From assembly GCA_022601195.1 (NCBI GenBank), contig JAHZIX010000029.1, positions 310,001 through 374,000 of the forward strand: a DNA stretch of 64,000 nt, in the 5' to 3' direction. The translations under genes and the position numbers were made by a program. Positions 17,352 to 26,103 of the stretch are shown one piece after another; the stretch's first letter is position 1, and each line of letters opens with the position of its first letter. Under the pieces are notes generated by a model. It had not been told where the DNA came from and ran no database searches. It worked only from the letters and a program-made list of their open reading frames with translations. Source of the DNA: Deltaproteobacteria bacterium (GTDB lineage Bacteria > Acidobacteriota > Thermoanaerobaculia > Multivoradales > JAHZIX01).

Positions 17352-18923
17352 ATGTGGAGAAAACGGTTGACATCCGTCGTTGCAGCATTGGCGTACCTGA
17401 CTATCGCCGTAGACCCTGGGGCCGCCTGGGCAGGTCAGAGATTCGTACTCCCAGCCGAGAAACAGGGCGTAGCTATATTTTTCAGGGACATACTGTTCAA
17501 TGAAGGTGCGCCTGATGGCTTTATTTCCGATCACTTTCTTCCCTCTCGAGGGACCATAGCTCGGTCGGGTGATCACTATCTGTATCAACCTAATACAAAG
17601 TTCTGGGGTTTAGGGTCGGATAGTTTTGTTGTGGAAATCGATCCAGACAACGGGGAGGACACTTTCTTGGCGTCAGTATTCCTGGTCGCCGGGATGACCG
17701 GAACATCCACTTTCTTTGAGACCTTCGATACAATGACTCATTCGAATATCGACGAAGAACTGTTCATCGATGGAGACCCTCAACTCGTTACGCTCGACTC
17801 AGTCGATCCTTTGAACGGGCTTCAAGATTTGAAGGTCGATCCAGGACCTGAAAATGTGTTCATTTGCCCTCGCGTTCAAAAGCCCGGGCTTGACCCTGGC
17901 GGCACCCGATTAGGCGGTGGCATCGACCCTGGAGATGGTCAGCCCCACATCATTCCCCTCACGGTCATCACGGCTCGGGATTTCAGCCACCAGGATTTTC
18001 TCGAGGTGGTCCTCGGTAGTCAGCCATCGAATACCTTTGAAGTTCACTTGGAAACGACTCTTGACGGAGGGGAGACAACAGCCACCTATCCAGTGCCCTT
18101 CGATGGCGGAATGCGGGTAGAAATCAATTGGTGGCGTGCCACCTCGGAAGCCTCGAAGGATGGCGGAGCCTTGCTATTTCTAGATGGAGCTCTGGTTGGA
18201 GAGCTGCAGGCCCTGGACAACTACTACGCCAATCTCGAGACATGGACCTGGGGCCTTGAAGGGGGCACCGGATGGGTTGGGCCGATGCATTTTGACGATA
18301 TTCAGATCTGGGACCTCCCTCGTCGTCCGAGGTTGCAGCCTCTGTTTGCCGACTTTTTCGAGACTGGAGACTTTCGTCTCTGGGACAGTCAACAATGTGG
18401 CCCTGTGCCGGTAGGGGGAGAATCTGGGCAGTATAGGTTAATCCTCAATCCAGCTTTTCCAGACTGCTTCGTCGATCATCGTTTCGATTGGAGCGTGAGT
18501 CACTATCAGGCTCGGATGACGGTAGATTTGAGCCTACTGTCGATGCCTGCCTTCGAGCGCATCTTCCTTTTGCGAGGATACTCCGATGCCTACCCATCAT
18601 CGGTATTGAGGCTACAGGCTCAGTGGACTGGGAGTAAGTTTCAGCTGCGGGCCAATGTTCGCGATGATGAGGGAGCTTTGCAGCACACCCCATGGGTTTC
18701 AGCTCCAGCCAATGGCCCGTTCGAGGTAGAGCTTCAGGCCTGGACGAGCGATAGCGGGTCCAGTAACGGTGGGTTGCGTATTTCTGTGGATGGTGCCGTT
18801 GCTGAGGTTCTCGATCTCAACAACTCCTCCAGGAGCCTCGACAAGGTGGAGCTAGGAGTTGCCAGTGTAGGCGCGGGGTCCAGTGGCGAGATCATTCTCG
18901 ACGATTTTGAAGAGTGGAGATGA
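17352..18923 (+). CDS. Secreted protein with cadherin-like N-terminal module, function unknown
   Basis: 523 residues from the ATG at 17352, chosen for the upstream GGAGAG and the signal peptide it gives (MWRKRLTSVVAALAYLTIAV, cleavage near AWA-GQ). The first mature segment (PSRGTIARSGDHYLYQPNTK, then FWGLGSDSFVVEI) matches the tandem Ig/cadherin-like pattern in which YxPNxxFxGxDSF precedes the last strand. Two later segments around 120-315 and 320-523 share the form FFETFDTM / FFETGDFRLW, a long beta domain, then FDDIQIW / LDDFEEW, so the protein contains an internal duplication resembling a carbohydrate-binding or concanavalin-like sandwich. It ends before a strong terminator. No catalytic motif was seen. 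Confidence 0.75.
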   Translation: MWRKRLTSVVAALAYLTIAVDPGAAWAGQRFVLPAEKQGVAIFFRDILFNEGAPDGFISDHFLPSRGTIARSGDHYLYQPNTKFWGLGSDSFVVEIDPDNGEDTFLASVFLVAGMTGTSTFFETFDTMTHSNIDEELFIDGDPQLVTLDSVDPLNGLQDLKVDPGPENVFICPRVQKPGLDPGGTRLGGGIDPGDGQPHIIPLTVITARDFSHQDFLEVVLGSQPSNTFEVHLETTLDGGETTATYPVPFDGGMRVEINWWRATSEASKDGGALLFLDGALVGELQALDNYYANLETWTWGLEGGTGWVGPMHFDDIQIWDLPRRPRLQPLFADFFETGDFRLWDSQQCGPVPVGGESGQYRLILNPAFPDCFVDHRFDWSVSHYQARMTVDLSLLSMPAFERIFLLRGYSDAYPSSVLRLQAQWTGSKFQLRANVRDDEGALQHTPWVSAPANGPFEVELQAWTSDSGSSNGGLRISVDGAVAEVLDLNNSSRSLDKVELGVASVGAGSSGEIILDDFEEWR

Positions 18924-18964
18924 TCCGCCGTCAGCTCAGCCATTGAGAGAGAAGAAAAGACAAG

Positions 18965-19002
18965 AAAGGGTGAGGGCTCGTGAGGAGTTCCCTCACCCTT
19001 TT
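18965..19002 (+). terminator. Strong rho-independent terminator
   Basis: A 12-bp stem, AAAGGGTGAGGG (18965-18976) with CCCTCACCCTTT (18990-19001), closes a 13-base loop. The 3' arm ends in TTTT. It separates the secreted-protein gene from the next transcription unit. Confidence 0.85.
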
Positions 19003-19046
19003 GCGCGTCGTCCTTCAGAAGGGATTTTTCACAGAAAGGGCGAAAT

Positions 19047-19625
19047 ATGAAAATTGCAACGAGATCACTTTCCACTAGCTTCTCGATGGCGCTCTCCATG
19101 GGCTTAGCAGCCATCATTTTCTTGAATCTTCCGGTAGCGGGGCAGGCACAACCACAGACCCCGGACGCCAGGCCTGCTGGAGTTGAGGATCCTGTCCCCG
19201 AGGGACCCTGGCATTCGAGTCCGAGAATCCTCGTCAACAGCACTATGAGTGTTGCTTCTTACCTTTGGCATGTGCGCCAACCGGAGAGCCGCCAGGCTCG
19301 ATTTACGGTGAGAGTGGATGCTTCCCTGAGCAAGCGTTTCGTCACCGAGGAAGTTGAGCTATCGATAGATGGTGTGCGCAGCACTCACTCTTGCTCGCTG
19401 GAGGGCAAGGGTAGTTATCGAATTAACCCGGGAGCCCTTCTTCCCCTGTCCATTCGACAGGGGAGAGCCGTCTGTGACCTACCCTTCGCAGTATCAGAGG
19501 CCTTGATGCAAGCCCGTGCAGTCGAGATTCGCCTCGGCGTCGCCGGCAGAGACCTCAAGAGCAAGAACCTCAAACCGAAACAAGTTGCCAAACTCCAAAG
19601 ACTCACCAAGTTGGTCGGAGCTTAG
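19047..19625 (+). CDS. Secreted protein, function unknown
   Basis: 192 residues with a signal peptide (basic MKIATR, hydrophobic stretch to about 30, cleavage near GQA-QP). The mature part is a single beta-rich domain with two Cys residues (THSCSLEGKG and GRAVCDLPF) spaced so that they could form a disulfide, and a basic tail (LKSKNLKPKQVAKLQRL). I recognise no family. The next gene starts seven bases after its stop, so the two are probably co-transcribed. It follows the strong terminator and so begins a new unit. A weak AAGGGCGA precedes the start. Confidence 0.7.
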   Translation: MKIATRSLSTSFSMALSMGLAAIIFLNLPVAGQAQPQTPDARPAGVEDPVPEGPWHSSPRILVNSTMSVASYLWHVRQPESRQARFTVRVDASLSKRFVTEEVELSIDGVRSTHSCSLEGKGSYRINPGALLPLSIRQGRAVCDLPFAVSEALMQARAVEIRLGVAGRDLKSKNLKPKQVAKLQRLTKLVGA

Positions 19626-19631
19626 GGGCCG

Positions 19632-20540
19632 GTGTGGAGAGCCGACCTGGGGTGGGTATCCCTCGTGCCCAGGGTAAAACTGACCGGTAGGATTTGCTTT
19701 CTAGCCTTCTTGGTTTGGGCAGCGGGCAACCCCGCCCAGGCGGGGAAGATAGAGGACGCTCTGGAGGCTCAGTGGCGGGGAGTCTTCGTGGTGCTCAAGG
19801 CAGAGAGCACTTCCGGATGTGGGGATGGCTACAGCAATAATCCAGTATTTGGTGCGCGGCTGGGGGGCCGAGGAGAGCACAGTTTTGGTCCTGGAGAGCT
19901 GGGCCAGGTGAAGAAAGTAGATGTCAAGCGGAACCGAGTGGATCTGCTCGTCGACGTCATCGAGCCACTGCGGATCTCTTTTGAGGATGGTCCGTTTCAG
20001 CTCTATCGGCACGCGAGATGTGGCATCGAGTTGCAGTTCGATATCCCGCGGTCAGCGCTCAAAAAGGGGGGCGTGTCAGAGGCCGACAACCACCTCTCGA
20101 AAGTTCTGGAGCGCCATGAGGCCCAGAGCACAGCGAGAGATTCTGCTCTTTACAACGCTCGGCAGGTCGACCCCTTTCCCGAAGGTTATGAGACCGTTCA
20201 GGCGGAGTATGAGCAGTGGAAGGCGGAGCAGGTCGAAGTCGCGGTGCGAGATCGGCTCGCTGGCGCCCTCGACGCCGCCAGCCGAATCGGCGACCGTACC
20301 CATTCCAATCAGAGCTATTCGGAGGGTTTTACCTCTGGTTTGCGCTATACCGGAAGCTACCTCGTCGGCTCTACGGATTGTTATCAGCTAATCAACAGTA
20401 CGCTTTATGTCGTGGCTCCAAGCCCGCCCGTCGCCAGCCTTGAGATTGATTCGGCGGAATGGCAAGCGGGGCACCGAGATGGGCAGGAGCTCGCCTACTA
20501 CCTGGACCTAGCGCGGGGGCTCGAACGTTGTCTTAGCTAG
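19632..20540 (+). CDS. Exported protein of unknown function
   Basis: 302 residues from GTG 19632 (another GTG at 19665 would give a more compact signal sequence, and I cannot decide between them). The hydrophobic segment GRICFLAFLVWAAGNPAQAG looks like a signal peptide cleaved after AQA. The mature protein has four Cys residues (SGCGDGY, HARCGIEL, STDCYQL, LERCLS), a helical middle rich in charged residues and the end AGHRDGQELAYYLDLARGLE. The seven-base gap to the gene before suggests an operon of two exported proteins. No known domain was recognised. It converges on the UbiB gene. Confidence 0.68.
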   Translation: MWRADLGWVSLVPRVKLTGRICFLAFLVWAAGNPAQAGKIEDALEAQWRGVFVVLKAESTSGCGDGYSNNPVFGARLGGRGEHSFGPGELGQVKKVDVKRNRVDLLVDVIEPLRISFEDGPFQLYRHARCGIELQFDIPRSALKKGGVSEADNHLSKVLERHEAQSTARDSALYNARQVDPFPEGYETVQAEYEQWKAEQVEVAVRDRLAGALDAASRIGDRTHSNQSYSEGFTSGLRYTGSYLVGSTDCYQLINSTLYVVAPSPPVASLEIDSAEWQAGHRDGQELAYYLDLARGLERCLS

Positions 20541-20578
20541 CTTTTCTCTCTCGCGACGAAGTCGGTGAGAAGTCCGGG

Positions 20579-22333
20579 TTAACTCCTTCCTGCGCCACGG
20601 CGAATCCGCCGTTGCCACCGCCGAGCCTTCCACAGAGAGCTTGCCAAGAGGGCGAGAGCACCTCCGCTGGTCCAGCAGAGAGCTTGGGATAGGTTTGGGT
20701 CTCCTTGTTTGTGGGCGAGATAGGCGAAGGCGCCGGTGGTCAGAGCGAAGGCGGTGAGGAGGAATTGATGGCCGAGGGCGTAGAGCAGGCTCACTCCCTC
20801 GGTCAGACCTCTGACCTCGATGGTCATTTCTCCCCGTTCCGCTCGTTGGAGAACGCGCTTCAGGTCTCCCGGGAGAGACACTGCTGCCAGGGAGAAATCT
20901 TGAACCACAGAGCGAGCGATTCCTAACCAGCTGCTCTTTTGGTTCAGGAGAAGCTCTTCCAGAAAGGGCTCCAGAGTTTTCACGGGCCGCATGTCCGGGT
21001 CGACCGTGGTGCACACTCCTAGGAGGAGAATGTGGGTACGGGCCAGCAGGATCCATTCTTGGGGAATCTGGAAGGCAGCGGTGAGCTCGCCGAGGGCTAA
21101 ATCGAGACGACGGAGGTCTGCGAACATCTCGGTCTTCATGTCCAAGTCGAAGTGAACATCCTTGAGGTTCCAGGATTCAAATTCCAGGTCCTCCAGGAAG
21201 CGAGAGTACAGGTAGTCGATCATCTGTTGTGCGACCTCGTCGCCTCCCTGCCGCTGGACGAATCCCATGCTGCGGAGCGCCCGCAAAACCTCTTGACGAT
21301 CTCGTCGAAGGAGGGCTTCGAGGAGCTTTGGTAGACCCTCCTTCATCACCCTGGACACCCTACCGACAGCTCCGAAGTCAATGAAGACCACCGTGCCATC
21401 GTCGGACACCAATAGGTTTCCCGGATGAGGGTCCGCGTGATAAACGCCGTCGATGAGAATCATTCTGCAGTAGGCATCCAAAACTCTCGCGGCGAGAGCT
21501 TGGCGGTCGATGCCGCGAGCATCCAGGGCTGCAAGGTCCGTTATCTTGACCCCTTCGACAAAGCGAGTGACCAACACTCGGGAAGTAGAAAGCTCTGGGA
21601 CGACCTCCACGGCCTCAATCTTCGGCAATCCTTCGAGCTGGGCACCGATCTGCTGGATGTGGTCGGCTTCGCGACGAAAATCGAGCTCTTCGTGGATCAT
21701 CGAGGTGATTTCGTCCAGGAGGCTATCGAGGCCCCTGATTCCGGTAAAGAAGCCGGCGACCTTGATCACCCTTCGGATCGTGGCTAGGTCGAGGCGGGCT
21801 AGGCTCTCGATATTTTCGTGCTGAACCTTCACCGCCACCTTGCTACCGTCCTCGAGGACGGCGCCGTGGACCTGGGCCAGGGAGGCAGCAGCGAGGGCCT
21901 CAGAGTCGATTGCGGAGAGCTTAACTTCCGGCGCCTGCCCCCACTCGGCTTCGAGGTGCCGACGCACTCCCTGCCAGGGCCGGGGCGGAACGCGGTCCTG
22001 GAGTTCTTCCAGCTCGCTGCGAAAATCTGCGGGGAGAAAGTTTGCCAGCAGGCTCACCAGCTGGCCGACCTTGATAAACAGGCCACGGACTTGGAGAATC
22101 ATCTCTTTGAGCCGGCGGGCATTGCGTCGGTTGATTTTGGGTAGAGCTGCATCGGCCCAAGAAGCTCCGCGCAGGCGCTTGACGACCTGGAACCAACCGT
22201 AACTAACGAGAACTCTGGAGGTCGTTTGGTAGACCCGGACTTGCCGCAGCCAAGCGCTCGTGGGGTGTTTCTCTTTGGATACCAGTGGTTGCTGGGAGCT
22301 CGGAGGGGGGGACTCGTGGTGAAGGTCTCTCAT
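20579..22333 (-). CDS. ABC1/UbiB/AarF-family atypical kinase, membrane-anchored
   Basis: 584 residues with all UbiB hallmarks: KVGQ (88-91) in the N-terminal extension, the Ala-rich loop AAASLAQVH (148-156) that replaces the Gly loop, VAVKVQ with Lys169, EELDFRREA, HADPHPGNLL (299-308) and IDFGAVG (318-324). Two hydrophobic segments near the C-terminus (YALGHQFLLTAFALTTGAFA and a second around 555-575) anchor it in the membrane. Relatives act as ATPases supporting quinone or isoprenoid lipid handling. The start overlaps the TetR stop by four bases (ATGA), so they form one transcription unit and the regulator probably controls it. Confidence 0.93.
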   Translation of the reverse strand: MRDLHHESPPPSSQQPLVSKEKHPTSAWLRQVRVYQTTSRVLVSYGWFQVVKRLRGASWADAALPKINRRNARRLKEMILQVRGLFIKVGQLVSLLANFLPADFRSELEELQDRVPPRPWQGVRRHLEAEWGQAPEVKLSAIDSEALAAASLAQVHGAVLEDGSKVAVKVQHENIESLARLDLATIRRVIKVAGFFTGIRGLDSLLDEITSMIHEELDFRREADHIQQIGAQLEGLPKIEAVEVVPELSTSRVLVTRFVEGVKITDLAALDARGIDRQALAARVLDAYCRMILIDGVYHADPHPGNLLVSDDGTVVFIDFGAVGRVSRVMKEGLPKLLEALLRRDRQEVLRALRSMGFVQRQGGDEVAQQMIDYLYSRFLEDLEFESWNLKDVHFDLDMKTEMFADLRRLDLALGELTAAFQIPQEWILLARTHILLLGVCTTVDPDMRPVKTLEPFLEELLLNQKSSWLGIARSVVQDFSLAAVSLPGDLKRVLQRAERGEMTIEVRGLTEGVSLLYALGHQFLLTAFALTTGAFAYLAHKQGDPNLSQALCWTSGGALALLASSLWKARRWQRRIRRGAGRS

Positions 22334-23007
22334 GATTCTCCTCCTGGAGGGCTCAGCCCTTCGAGAAGCAGCCGAGTGATCTGTTCGGGAAGCTCACTGT
22401 GACGCTCCGACAGAACTGGGTCGCCAAGCATCTCCAGAAATAGCGTTCCGGAAACCAACCCGGCCACCAAACGAACGGTGACATCGGTGTCCGTAGAGCG
22501 GAAGGCTCCGGCCTGGGTCAAGCCATCGAAAGCTCCACGGGCTATCTCGATGGTAGGGGCGAGGATCTCGGAAAGAAAACGGCCTCGTAGGTCTTCGTTG
22601 AACAGCAACTCGGGGATGACCGCTCGGAGCAAGGGCAATTGCTCCCTCACGACTTTCAGTCGATGCCGAATCAGAGCCTCGAGCATGGCGGGGAGGTTGC
22701 CGCTTGCTGGGTTGCCGCTGGCGGGAGATTCGCCGACGAGGGCGCCTAGAGCTGCCGGTCGCTGCTCGGTTTCATTGAGGCGGTCCAGAAGACCGAAGAG
22801 CAATTCGGTCTTGTTGGCGAAGTAGTTGTAGATGGTGCCCTCAGCAATTTTTCCCTGGCGGGCGATAGCCTTGATGGTGGCTCTATGAAAGCCCCGCTGG
22901 GCGAAGATCTCAGTGGCAGCATCCAAGATTTGGTCGCGCCGCGCCTGGGCTAGCTGAGTCTGAATGGGGTCTCTGGTGAATTTTGAGTCATCTGAGTGAG
23001 CGCTCAT
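22330..23007 (-). CDS. TetR/AcrR-family transcriptional regulator
   Basis: 225 residues. The N-terminal HTH is typical: RRDQILDAATEIFAQRGFHR, ATIKAIARQGKIAEGTIYNYF and the NKTELLFGLLDRL helix. The C-terminal ligand domain is all helical and has two closely repeated PASGNPASGN segments at about 95-104, a short internal duplication. The gene starts within a near-perfect palindrome, pointing to autorepression, and is translationally coupled to the UbiB kinase. In relatives with this type of operator the ligands are often acyl-CoA or other lipophilic compounds; here that is only a guess. Confidence 0.93.
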   Translation of the reverse strand: MSAHSDDSKFTRDPIQTQLAQARRDQILDAATEIFAQRGFHRATIKAIARQGKIAEGTIYNYFANKTELLFGLLDRLNETEQRPAALGALVGESPASGNPASGNLPAMLEALIRHRLKVVREQLPLLRAVIPELLFNEDLRGRFLSEILAPTIEIARGAFDGLTQAGAFRSTDTDVTVRLVAGLVSGTLFLEMLGDPVLSERHSELPEQITRLLLEGLSPPGGES

Positions 23008-23010
23008 TCA
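22993..23010. promoter_or_regulatory. TetR-type operator overlapping the tetR start codon
   Basis: TGAGTGAGCGCTCATTCA is an 18-bp inverted repeat with one mismatch per half site. It covers the ATG at 23005-23007. Sites of this TGAnTGA form are common for TetR regulators of lipid genes. Binding here would block translation initiation or transcription of its own operon. Confidence 0.65.
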
Positions 23011-23121
23011 TTCATCGTAACTACGAAGAGACGGCGGCGTCAATTCCTCTTTCAAAGGGGGGGTAGAGAAGAGGAGAAGATGCGTTGAGCTCGGATTGCC
23101 GACTCAACGGCCAGGCAGGCT

Positions 23122-24675
23122 CTAGGGTTCTTCCAATCGGTTGGCGGTGAGGGACTCTCGATCCAGCCACTGGCCATGAAGAATGACCCCTGCAATCGTG
23201 TCGTAGGCTTCCACGGTTTCCAACGGGTTCTTCTCCAGCAGCAGTAGGTTGGCCACCTTGCCCTTGGCAATGGAGCCGAAGCGATCCTCCAGGCCAAAAG
23301 CTCGGGCATTCTCTAGGGTGGCAGCAGCGAGCAGGCGGTCCAGTGGGAGGCCTGTGGCTGCAAGGCGGCGCATTTCCAGAAAGCCGTTGTAGCCTGGCGG
23401 GTTGCCATAGCTGGGGCCAGAGGGCGTGTCACTGCCGAACAGAATGCGACCTCCATGATGAGCCAAGTATGTGGCCACCCGTTCCCCCCTGGACAGGGCT
23501 TCGGTATGACCGTCGTAGGCGGCCTGGGGAGTCTGCTGATCCGGCGGCAAGCCTTCGAGAAGGTTCTGGGCAAACCAACCACCTTCTTCGGAGCTATACC
23601 AGCTGACCAATTCAGTGGGTAGAACCTGGAGTAATCGGGGGTCGGCGAGGAAGGTGGAGTCGAATAGAGCCCTATCTCCGGCCAACACTTGCAGCGTCGG
23701 CATAACGGCGGTTCCCGAGGTGATGACCCTTTGGGCTAGGTCCTGGAGAGGTTCCGGTAGATCACTTCCTGGCGCCCGGTCGGCCTCCTGATGCCGGTCC
23801 CAAGTCCAGAGGCCATGGACCAGGACGTCGGCCCCGCCGTCCAAGGCCAAGGCATAGGCATCGAAGCTATTGGCGTGGACCGTCATGGGGATTTGGTGCT
23901 GTCGGGCTGCTGTCTTGATCGCTGAGAGCATCTCCACGGTAGGTACGGGCCAGGTTTTTTGGACACCAAAGCCGTCCTCGACGAAGGTCTTGACGCAGAT
24001 GCCTCCGGCGTCGGCGACCCGTTTCACGCCAGCTGCAGGGGAGTGGTCCTCGGGTCGAAATTTCTCCGGAATGGCGTCGGCTTGCCGTGGGTCGTAGAGA
24101 AAATTGGGGTAGAGACGGAAGCGCAAGCGAGGTGGCAGGAAGGCCATGGGATAGCCGTTGGCCAGGACTAGGGGATTGGAGCAGCTGAAGATGTCTGGTG
24201 CCACAGGGCTGCGGCGGATCGTTTCCAGCACTTCGGGATTTCCAGGAGCCAGGTCGATCAAGCTGGTAAAACCGTGGAACAGGTAGCTGCGGGGGAGCTG
24301 CCTCCGGTAGGCCTTCACTAGCTTTGGATTTGCCTGCTGCTGAGGGAAAGCCATGCCCGGGATGGATTCGAGATGGACATGAGAGTCGATCAGGCCCGGA
24401 AGTAGGTACCTGTCCCCCCCTTCCTTTCGTGGCAGATCTGCTGTGGATCTGGGCGGCTCTCCTTGACCGATTGCCTCGATGAGCCCGTTTCGTACTTCGA
24501 CCCAGGCATCGGTCAAGGGCTCGCTTCTCTCCGGCGAGATGACGGTGACCTCGGTGAGGAGGATCCCATCGATCTCGGAAGGAGCCACCGAGGCCTCCGA
24601 GCAAGCGTTGCCGGCCAGAAGGACGAGACCAAGACTCAAGCTAGGGCTCAGTAGAGCCAATCCAGTCGTCCGCAT
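23122..24675 (-). CDS. Exported amidohydrolase-family metal-dependent hydrolase
   Basis: 517 residues from the ATG at 24675 (GGAGAG seven bases upstream, followed at once by a signal sequence MRTTGLALLSPSLSLGLVLL; AGNAC may be an imperfect lipobox). The amidohydrolase barrel shows HVH in LPGLIDSHVHLES (99-101), Lys in ICVKTFVEDGFG, His in MTVHANSFDAYA and VLVHGLW, and the catalytic Asp in ILFGSDTPSG. The C-terminal segment (SIAKGKVANLLLLEKNPLE) closes the composite beta domain. The family includes imidazolonepropionase-like and prolidase-like enzymes; the substrate is unknown. An exported form suggests action on extracellular amides or peptides. Confidence 0.88.
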   Translation of the reverse strand: MRTTGLALLSPSLSLGLVLLAGNACSEASVAPSEIDGILLTEVTVISPERSEPLTDAWVEVRNGLIEAIGQGEPPRSTADLPRKEGGDRYLLPGLIDSHVHLESIPGMAFPQQQANPKLVKAYRRQLPRSYLFHGFTSLIDLAPGNPEVLETIRRSPVAPDIFSCSNPLVLANGYPMAFLPPRLRFRLYPNFLYDPRQADAIPEKFRPEDHSPAAGVKRVADAGGICVKTFVEDGFGVQKTWPVPTVEMLSAIKTAARQHQIPMTVHANSFDAYALALDGGADVLVHGLWTWDRHQEADRAPGSDLPEPLQDLAQRVITSGTAVMPTLQVLAGDRALFDSTFLADPRLLQVLPTELVSWYSSEEGGWFAQNLLEGLPPDQQTPQAAYDGHTEALSRGERVATYLAHHGGRILFGSDTPSGPSYGNPPGYNGFLEMRRLAATGLPLDRLLAAATLENARAFGLEDRFGSIAKGKVANLLLLEKNPLETVEAYDTIAGVILHGQWLDRESLTANRLEEP

Positions 24676-24788
24676 GTAGTTCTCTCCAGTTGTTTCGAAT
24701 CCGTATCTAAGACTCACCGGTCACAGGAGACACCTACTCCGGAGGGCCTGCAGGTGTTTCAGGGAAGGGGACCTGGTGGGGGGAAGAC

Positions 24789-25829
24789 CTATCCTTGACG
24801 AAGTCGTTCTTCGACTCTGCGCAGGGAGGTTGTGGCGGGTGACTCTCTTCTCTGGCGGGCTTCCCGGAGTAGGCTGCCCACTGAGATGCCGACTTCATCC
24901 ATGAGCTCCATGAGGCGATCGAGGTCGTGCTCGCCAGCGCTGTAACGGGCGAAAGCCAAGGCACCGCCCCCGTTGATGACGTAGTCCGGGGCGTAGACGA
25001 TGCCCCGTTCGTGAAGACGGGCAGCGTCATCGGCTTCTGCCAGTTGGTTATTCGCTGAGCCTGCCACGATGCGGCAGCGAAGCTGCGGGATCGTGGTGCT
25101 GTTCAAGACAGCGCCGATTGCGCAGGGAGCGAAGACTTCACACTCCGTGGCGTAGGCAGCTTCGGAGTCGACCTCCTGGGCGCCGAAGCGTTCCTTGGCC
25201 GCGGTGAGACGTTGCGGGTCGGGGTCCGCCACGAACAAGGTGGCGCCGGCTTCGGCGAGGTGCTGGCACAGAGGGACGCCCACGTCTCCGGCCCCTTGCA
25301 CCAGTACTCGTACCCCCTGAAGGTCGGCGAGGTCGAGGGTGTCGTTGACCGCGGCACGGATTCCTTCGAAGACACCTCGGGCGGTCAGGGGGCCTGGATC
25401 GGTGACGCCCCCATCCTGACGGGTGCCATGGACGTACTCAGTGGCCTCCGCGATCACCGCCATGTCTTGGGGAGAGATACCCAGGTCTTCGCCCGTGCCA
25501 AAGGCGCCTCGCAGAGATTGAACCAGTTGACCGTAGCGCAGCAGCAACCCACGGCGGTCGTCTCCGTGGATGGCTCCGGGGACGGCGAGAACGGCTTTAC
25601 CGCCTCCCATGGCAAGGCCCAGGGCTGCCCATTTGTGGGTCATTCCCTCGCCAAGGCGCATGGCATCTCGGAGACCTTCAGCGGGCCGCGAGTAAGTGCG
25701 CAGGCGAGTGCCTCCGGTAGGAATGCCAAGCACGCTGGAATGCAAGGCGATGAACATCCAAGTACCGGTAGTCTTGTCGAAGTGGCTAATCACCGCTTCG
25801 CCGTCCCAAGAGGAGACGAGATTTTCCAT
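24789..25829 (-). CDS. Glu/Leu/Phe/Val dehydrogenase, closest in form to leucine dehydrogenase
   Basis: 346 residues, the usual length for leucine dehydrogenase (octameric short type). Conserved residues: GGTR (39-42), substrate Lys66 in MTHKWAA, catalytic Lys78 in AMGGGKAVL, TGEDLG, VLVQGAGDVG as the NAD-binding glycine motif, APCAIGAVLN, AGSANNQL and APDYVINGGG. It would reversibly deaminate branched-chain or related amino acids with NAD. I chose the second ATG (25829), since AGGGA lies eight bases upstream; the first ATG (25838) has its AGGG directly adjacent. No other catabolic gene for branched-chain amino acids is nearby. Confidence 0.92.
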   Translation of the reverse strand: MENLVSSWDGEAVISHFDKTTGTWMFIALHSSVLGIPTGGTRLRTYSRPAEGLRDAMRLGEGMTHKWAALGLAMGGGKAVLAVPGAIHGDDRRGLLLRYGQLVQSLRGAFGTGEDLGISPQDMAVIAEATEYVHGTRQDGGVTDPGPLTARGVFEGIRAAVNDTLDLADLQGVRVLVQGAGDVGVPLCQHLAEAGATLFVADPDPQRLTAAKERFGAQEVDSEAAYATECEVFAPCAIGAVLNSTTIPQLRCRIVAGSANNQLAEADDAARLHERGIVYAPDYVINGGGALAFARYSAGEHDLDRLMELMDEVGISVGSLLREARQRRESPATTSLRRVEERLRQG

Positions 25830-26103
25830 ATCAGTCATCCCTAAAGTCTAGCTCAGTTAGCCCCGTGAGTGACCTCGTTTGCAGAGCCCAAACGGTTCGA
25901 GGACTCGGGGAGTTAGTTCGGGTCGATGGTGAAATCCTGCGCTCCTGATGGTAGATACGCAAAACATCGTCGAGCCTCGCCAGGGCAAAGATGAAGTTCC
26001 TTTCTTCCTCAGCTTCCTGCTACTGAAAACCGGGAACCGCAGGCAGGGGAAAGGAGTACGATGCGGAAGATCGTCGGTTCGTCGAGTGAGGTAGCATGAT
26101 CGG

